Source: Deltaproteobacteria bacterium
GTDB lineage: Bacteria > Myxococcota > Polyangia > Polyangiales > B10-G4
Direction of reading: 5' to 3'
Assembly: GCA_019312705.1 (NCBI GenBank)
Contig: JAFDCW010000193.1
Location: 1 to 7,583 of the forward strand
DNA: 7,583 nt
Shown piece by piece: positions 5,033 through 7,583 of the stretch (positions within the stretch are counted from its first letter, which is position 1; each line of letters starts with the position of its first letter). The translations under genes and the position numbers were made by a program. The notes beneath the pieces were generated by a model. The model saw only the letters and a list, made by a program, of their open reading frames with translations. It was not told the DNA's origin and did not search any database.

Positions 5033-6907
5033 TCAGCGGCCGGGAATGTCCGGCGCCGGCACCACCAATTCGGCCGAGTCGAGGTTAACGCCGTTGTCGC
5101 GGTAGAGCACGTTGGTGGTCAAGCGAGTGACGTCGTAGCCCGGGACTTGGATGTTGGCGCCGACGGGGTTTCGTTCGACGATGCCGTTGGCTAGGTCGAG
5201 GCTGCCGTCGGTTGCGATCTGAACGCCCGCGAGGAAGCTGCCGGCGACGAGAAACCGGTCGACCGAGACCGCGCCCCCTTCGTAGGCGCCCACACCGATG
5301 CCCGCCGCCGCGCACTCGCTGCCGTCTTCGGCGCACTGGCGCTGCCGCGTATCGACAATGCGGAGGTTCGTAGCGGTGAGGGAGGAGGGAAGCCTCGCGA
5401 CGGAGATGGCAACCTCCCGGTTGTCTCGGAGCTCGACCCGATTCAAAGTCAGGACGCCCCCGCGTTGAACCTGAATGGCACGGCCGAAGGTTCCGCCCCC
5501 ACCCGCACGCGTGCGGACGATGGTGAGGTCCGTTGCATCGATCACCGTATCCTGGCCGTCGACGAGCAGGCCCACCGCGGTGGAGCGGTCGATGAAGACC
5601 CGCTGCATGCTCGCCGTCGCGGCCGCCCCGAGTTCGATCCCATAGCCCACAGGGGAATCCACCGGTGCGTTGGTTTCGACGACCACGACATCGGTCGCCT
5701 CGAGGTGTGCGCCGACCGCTGCGACGATCCCGTTGTTTCGAAGCTGCGAGATCGAAACTCGATCGAGGGAAAGGGACCCGGGACCAACCGCTGCGATGGC
5801 CCCGGCGCGGGCCGCGACCCCGACCGGGGGACCGCGGACTAGGCAGTCGCGGAGGGTCAGGTCGAAGTCGTCAGTAGCCAGGACGGGATGACCGATGGCG
5901 TCCACAATGGCCGAGCGGGTGAGGGTGAGCTCGCTCGTACCGAACACGAAGACCCCTTTTCCTGCCTCGCCGACCGCCGCACCCGAGACAAAACCGCGAA
6001 TGACGACCTCATCGCCTCGGAAGATCGAATCGGAGACGACGACTCCGATTCGCATCTCGCCCGCGATGACCGCTCGCTGGAGCTCCAGAGTCGAGGCGGA
6101 GCGCGCCCGGACACCCTCGTTCATCGGGCCACGGACGACGACCGACTCACCGGTCAGGGTCCCATTGTGCAACAACACCCCGGCACCAAGCGGCAGCTCG
6201 GGGCGCAGGCGGACCTCCACCGACACGAGATCGACCGTCGAATTCCAGACCCGGAGGCCATACTCACTACCGACGATCGTCAAGTTGCGCAAATCGCTGG
6301 TGGTGTCGATCAGCTCGACGGCCGTGAAGAGACTTTCACTTTCAATGACCGCATCGAGACATGCGCCTCGAATCGACAGGTCGAGATTGGCTACCGAGTG
6401 GGTGCCGACGTATCGCCCCGGGGCGACGGCGATGACCGAGCCGGTCGCAGCGATGGCGATCGCATCGTGGATGGTCGTGAACGGCGCGGCTATGGTGCCG
6501 TCGCCTCCGGCGGCGGCGTCGGCGCGCACATAGAGCACGGGGCGGTCGGTCGGCAGTGCGGTGGGCCACCCGTCGGCCGGGCACTCGGGGCCGACGGCGG
6601 TGCAGCCAGCTTCACCCGTGAACTGGGCTTCCCCGGGGCCGCAGCTTTCGGCGGGGGGAGCCGGGAAGGGGTCGCAGGTGACCGGCGACCCGTCGCCTGG
6701 ATCGACGCTCGTCCAGCCGGTGGGGCAGGGGGTGAGCACGGGCAGGGCCGGGGCGTCCGGTGTCACCCCGACAATTGCGTCCTCCGCACTTGCATCGATG
6801 AGGCCGGTGTCCGGTGCGCCCGAGTCGGCCGGCGGCGACGCGTCGTCCGCGCAACCGATCAAGACCGAGAGTGCCGCGACCGCCAAACTGATCTTCGGGC
6901 GGGCCAT
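5033..6907 (-). CDS. Right-handed parallel beta-helix lipoprotein with Cys-rich N-terminal module
   Basis: 624 residues from ATG 6907. This start puts a compact lipoprotein signal (M-A-R-P-K, hydrophobic core, L-I-G-C19) at the very N-terminus; the frame extends to an ATG at 6955, which would add 16 residues ahead of the signal, and neither start has a clear ribosome site. An Asp/Ala/Pro-rich linker (20-60) leads to a small Cys-rich module (C61, C78, C89, C102, C109; opens CPTGW). The beta-helix then begins in the manner of DUF1565: VLYVRAD, GGDGT, APFTTI (125-146), and V-I-A-V-A-P-G-R-Y (158-166). From about 175 to 610 short strands repeat as PbH1 rungs, roughly 10 or more, of the type G-[VI]-x-[VL] then L-x-[LAV]-x-x-[VL]-x-[IV]. 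A loop with C525-x6-C532 is probably disulfide-closed. Such proteins are surface or outer-membrane lipoproteins; many bind or cut polysaccharide, but no catalytic motif is visible here. The family is clear, the ligand unknown. Confidence 0.93.
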   Translation of the reverse strand: MARPKISLAVAALSVLIGCADDASPPADSGAPDTGLIDASAEDAIVGVTPDAPALPVLTPCPTGWTSVDPGDGSPVTCDPFPAPPAESCGPGEAQFTGEAGCTAVGPECPADGWPTALPTDRPVLYVRADAAAGGDGTIAAPFTTIHDAIAIAATGSVIAVAPGRYVGTHSVANLDLSIRGACLDAVIESESLFTAVELIDTTSDLRNLTIVGSEYGLRVWNSTVDLVSVEVRLRPELPLGAGVLLHNGTLTGESVVVRGPMNEGVRARSASTLELQRAVIAGEMRIGVVVSDSIFRGDEVVIRGFVSGAAVGEAGKGVFVFGTSELTLTRSAIVDAIGHPVLATDDFDLTLRDCLVRGPPVGVAARAGAIAAVGPGSLSLDRVSISQLRNNGIVAAVGAHLEATDVVVVETNAPVDSPVGYGIELGAAATASMQRVFIDRSTAVGLLVDGQDTVIDATDLTIVRTRAGGGGTFGRAIQVQRGGVLTLNRVELRDNREVAISVARLPSSLTATNLRIVDTRQRQCAEDGSECAAAGIGVGAYEGGAVSVDRFLVAGSFLAGVQIATDGSLDLANGIVERNPVGANIQVPGYDVTRLTTNVLYRDNGVNLDSAELVVPAPDIPGR

Positions 6908-6959
6908 GTCAACAGGGTACCGCGACCGGCCGGGGGCCGTCGACGGAGGGCCCATGGAG

Positions 6960-6987
6960 CCGAGATCGACGCCGGGTCAGATCTCGG
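6960..6987. repeat. Perfect 8-bp inverted repeat across the TPR-gene stop codon
   Basis: CCGAGATC (6960-6967) and GATCTCGG (6980-6987) are exact reverse complements separated by 12 nt. On the minus strand the hairpin loop contains the TGA stop of the TPR-type gene (6977-6979). No T-run follows, so it is not a standard intrinsic terminator. It could still pause transcription or protect a 3' end before the beta-helix lipoprotein gene. Chance occurrence is possible for an 8-bp arm. Confidence 0.45.
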
Positions 6988-7291
6988 AGAGCAGTCGGGC
7001 GACGGTGCGGGCGCGGAGTGGTGCGCCGGCTTGGCGGTGGAGATAGAGGGCTTGTTTTAGCGCGTTCGCGGCTTCGGCGGGGCGCCGGGCGCGGCGGAGG
7101 CTGTCGCCGAGGAGGGTCCAAGTCTTGGCGTCGCCGCCGTGAGCGATGAGCTCGCGAAAGACGAGGGCGGCTTTGCGGTGCTCTCCGCGCTTCGACGCTT
7201 TCCTAGCGCGACGTCGCAAGAGATCGATGGGGGTATCTTCGAGGGGAACGGCCGTCCGTCGCTGCAGCTTGCCTCGCCTTCGTCTCGCCAT
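6977..7291 (-). CDS. Small basic TPR-type helical-repeat protein
   Basis: 104 residues from ATG 7291, chosen because GAGGGAGGG lies just upstream; an in-frame ATG-initiated extension to 7333 lacks this support. The first 28 or so residues are very Arg/Lys-rich (MARRRRGKLQRR). The rest is helical with two TPR-like units: R-G-E-H-R-K-A-A-L-V-F-R-E-L-I (about 37-51), then D-A-K-T-W-T-L-L-G-D-S-L-R-R-A and R-R-P-A-E-A-A-N-A-L-K-Q-A-L (about 55-83), closing with a third helix containing R-A-R-T-V-A-R-L-L-S-E-I. Spacing of W, G, A and L fits the TPR pattern. There is no signal peptide, so it is probably cytoplasmic; the basic N-terminus could bind nucleic acid or be simply disordered. Similar short modules start larger myxobacterial TPR and cyclic-nucleotide-binding proteins, as I recall, so it could be a stand-alone adaptor. 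It lies 105 nt downstream of the MBL-fold gene. Confidence 0.83.
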   Translation of the reverse strand: MARRRRGKLQRRTAVPLEDTPIDLLRRRARKASKRGEHRKAALVFRELIAHGGDAKTWTLLGDSLRRARRPAEAANALKQALYLHRQAGAPLRARTVARLLSEI

Positions 7292-7295
7292 GACG

Positions 7296-7304
7296 CCCTC
7301 CCTC
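7296..7304 (-). promoter_or_regulatory. Strong purine-rich ribosome binding site for the TPR-type gene
   Basis: On the minus strand this reads GAGGGAGGG, four bases before ATG 7291, with the GGAGG-like core about five or six bases away. It decides the start at 7291 over the in-frame ATG at 7333. Confidence 0.65.
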
Positions 7305-7396
7305 GCTTCTCGCCCGATGCCCGTCAGCAACACGCCGACGAATGAGAGAAGCCTGATGCAGCGCCGGGCGCCAAGTTTTCGACAAGCGACGGGGCC

Positions 7397-7583
7397 TCAG
7401 AAGAGGAACTGGTCTTCGAGCTGGAGGACGTTGAGGTTGCGTCGCTTGATCTTCGCCAGCTCGCGCTCGACGGGGCCTTGGAAGACGGGCTTGATGTGAA
7501 AGAGCAAGACCGGGATGTCTTCGGATGGGAGCTTCGGGAGCTCCTTCGCCAGGGTCTTCGGGGTGTGGTGACCAGAGACGTGG
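7397..7583 (-). CDS. C-terminal end of an MBL-fold, class II cyclic-nucleotide-phosphodiesterase-like protein
   Basis: An open minus-strand frame enters from the right edge and stops at TGA 7397-7399, giving the last 61 residues; no start lies in the window. The tail opens HVSGHHTPKTLAKEL and continues PVLLFHIKPVFQ, then a helix and a closing strand (NVLQLEDQF). The S-G-H-x-T-P pattern followed by a leucine-rich helix and a strand ending in H-[IL]-K-P is what I know from the C-terminus of metallo-beta-lactamase-fold proteins annotated as class II 3',5'-cyclic-nucleotide phosphodiesterases. The histidine of H-x-T-P is conserved in that family. The metal-binding H-x-H-x-D-H motif would be upstream, outside the window, so activity cannot be judged. 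If the call holds, it would be a soluble hydrolase, perhaps acting on cyclic nucleotides. It is upstream of the TPR-type gene on the same strand; co-transcription is possible but unproven across the 105-nt gap. Confidence 0.8.
   Translation of the reverse strand, partial: HVSGHHTPKTLAKELPKLPSEDIPVLLFHIKPVFQGPVERELAKIKRRNLNVLQLEDQFLF

Noticed and set aside
5888..7060. Plus-strand open frame of 390 codons opposite the beta-helix lipoprotein
   Set aside because: The opposite strand has a clear signal peptide, DUF1565-like start and beta-helix rungs; this frame shows only Arg/Gly/Asp-rich sequence with no recognisable domain.
7305..7352. 7-bp inverted repeat GCTTCTC/GAGAAGC in the leader of the TPR-type gene
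   Set aside because: The arms are short with a 34-nt gap and no extension; likely chance.

Overview
The window is GC-rich and gene-dense, with long coding frames on both strands and intergenic gaps of about 100 bp or less. Three predicted lipoproteins, two with Cys-rich, Asp/Gly/Pro-rich secreted architectures, a VWA protein and a short TPR protein together resemble a myxobacterium (Myxococcota, possibly a Polyangiales/Sandaracinaceae-type genome). That placement rests on gene style recalled from the group, not on a marker gene. I see no RNA gene, insertion sequence, CRISPR array, integrase, phage gene or replication origin.

The left half (2-3789) is a plus-strand run of four genes. They are a 5'-truncated VWA-domain protein with a complete MIDAS metal site, a small zinc-ribbon/lipoprotein-like protein with YGGP repeats, and two membrane bPH2 proteins arranged like the Bacillus ydbS-ydbT pair. 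The spacings are 43 nt, 27 nt and an 11-nt overlap, so they may be one transcription unit.

The right half (3768-7583) is a minus-strand run. In transcription order it holds the C-terminal end of a metallo-beta-lactamase-fold phosphodiesterase-like protein, a 104-residue basic TPR-type protein, a 624-residue right-handed beta-helix lipoprotein, and a 387-residue Cys-rich lipoprotein with a PPC-like N-terminal sandwich. The two runs converge and overlap tail to tail by 22 bp at 3768-3789, and a hairpin lies just beyond the plus-strand stop.

Most products act at or outside the membrane: two membrane PH proteins and two or three lipoproteins. A shared cell-envelope theme is a reasonable inference, but nothing here proves a pathway. 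The least familiar items are the zinc ribbon placed directly before a lipoprotein signal with a second start between them, the repeated Cys spacing and L-x-x-E-D-D motif of the Cys-rich lipoprotein, and the similar Cys-Ala-Asp context after all three predicted lipidation sites. I did not find a recognisable new defence or mobile system.
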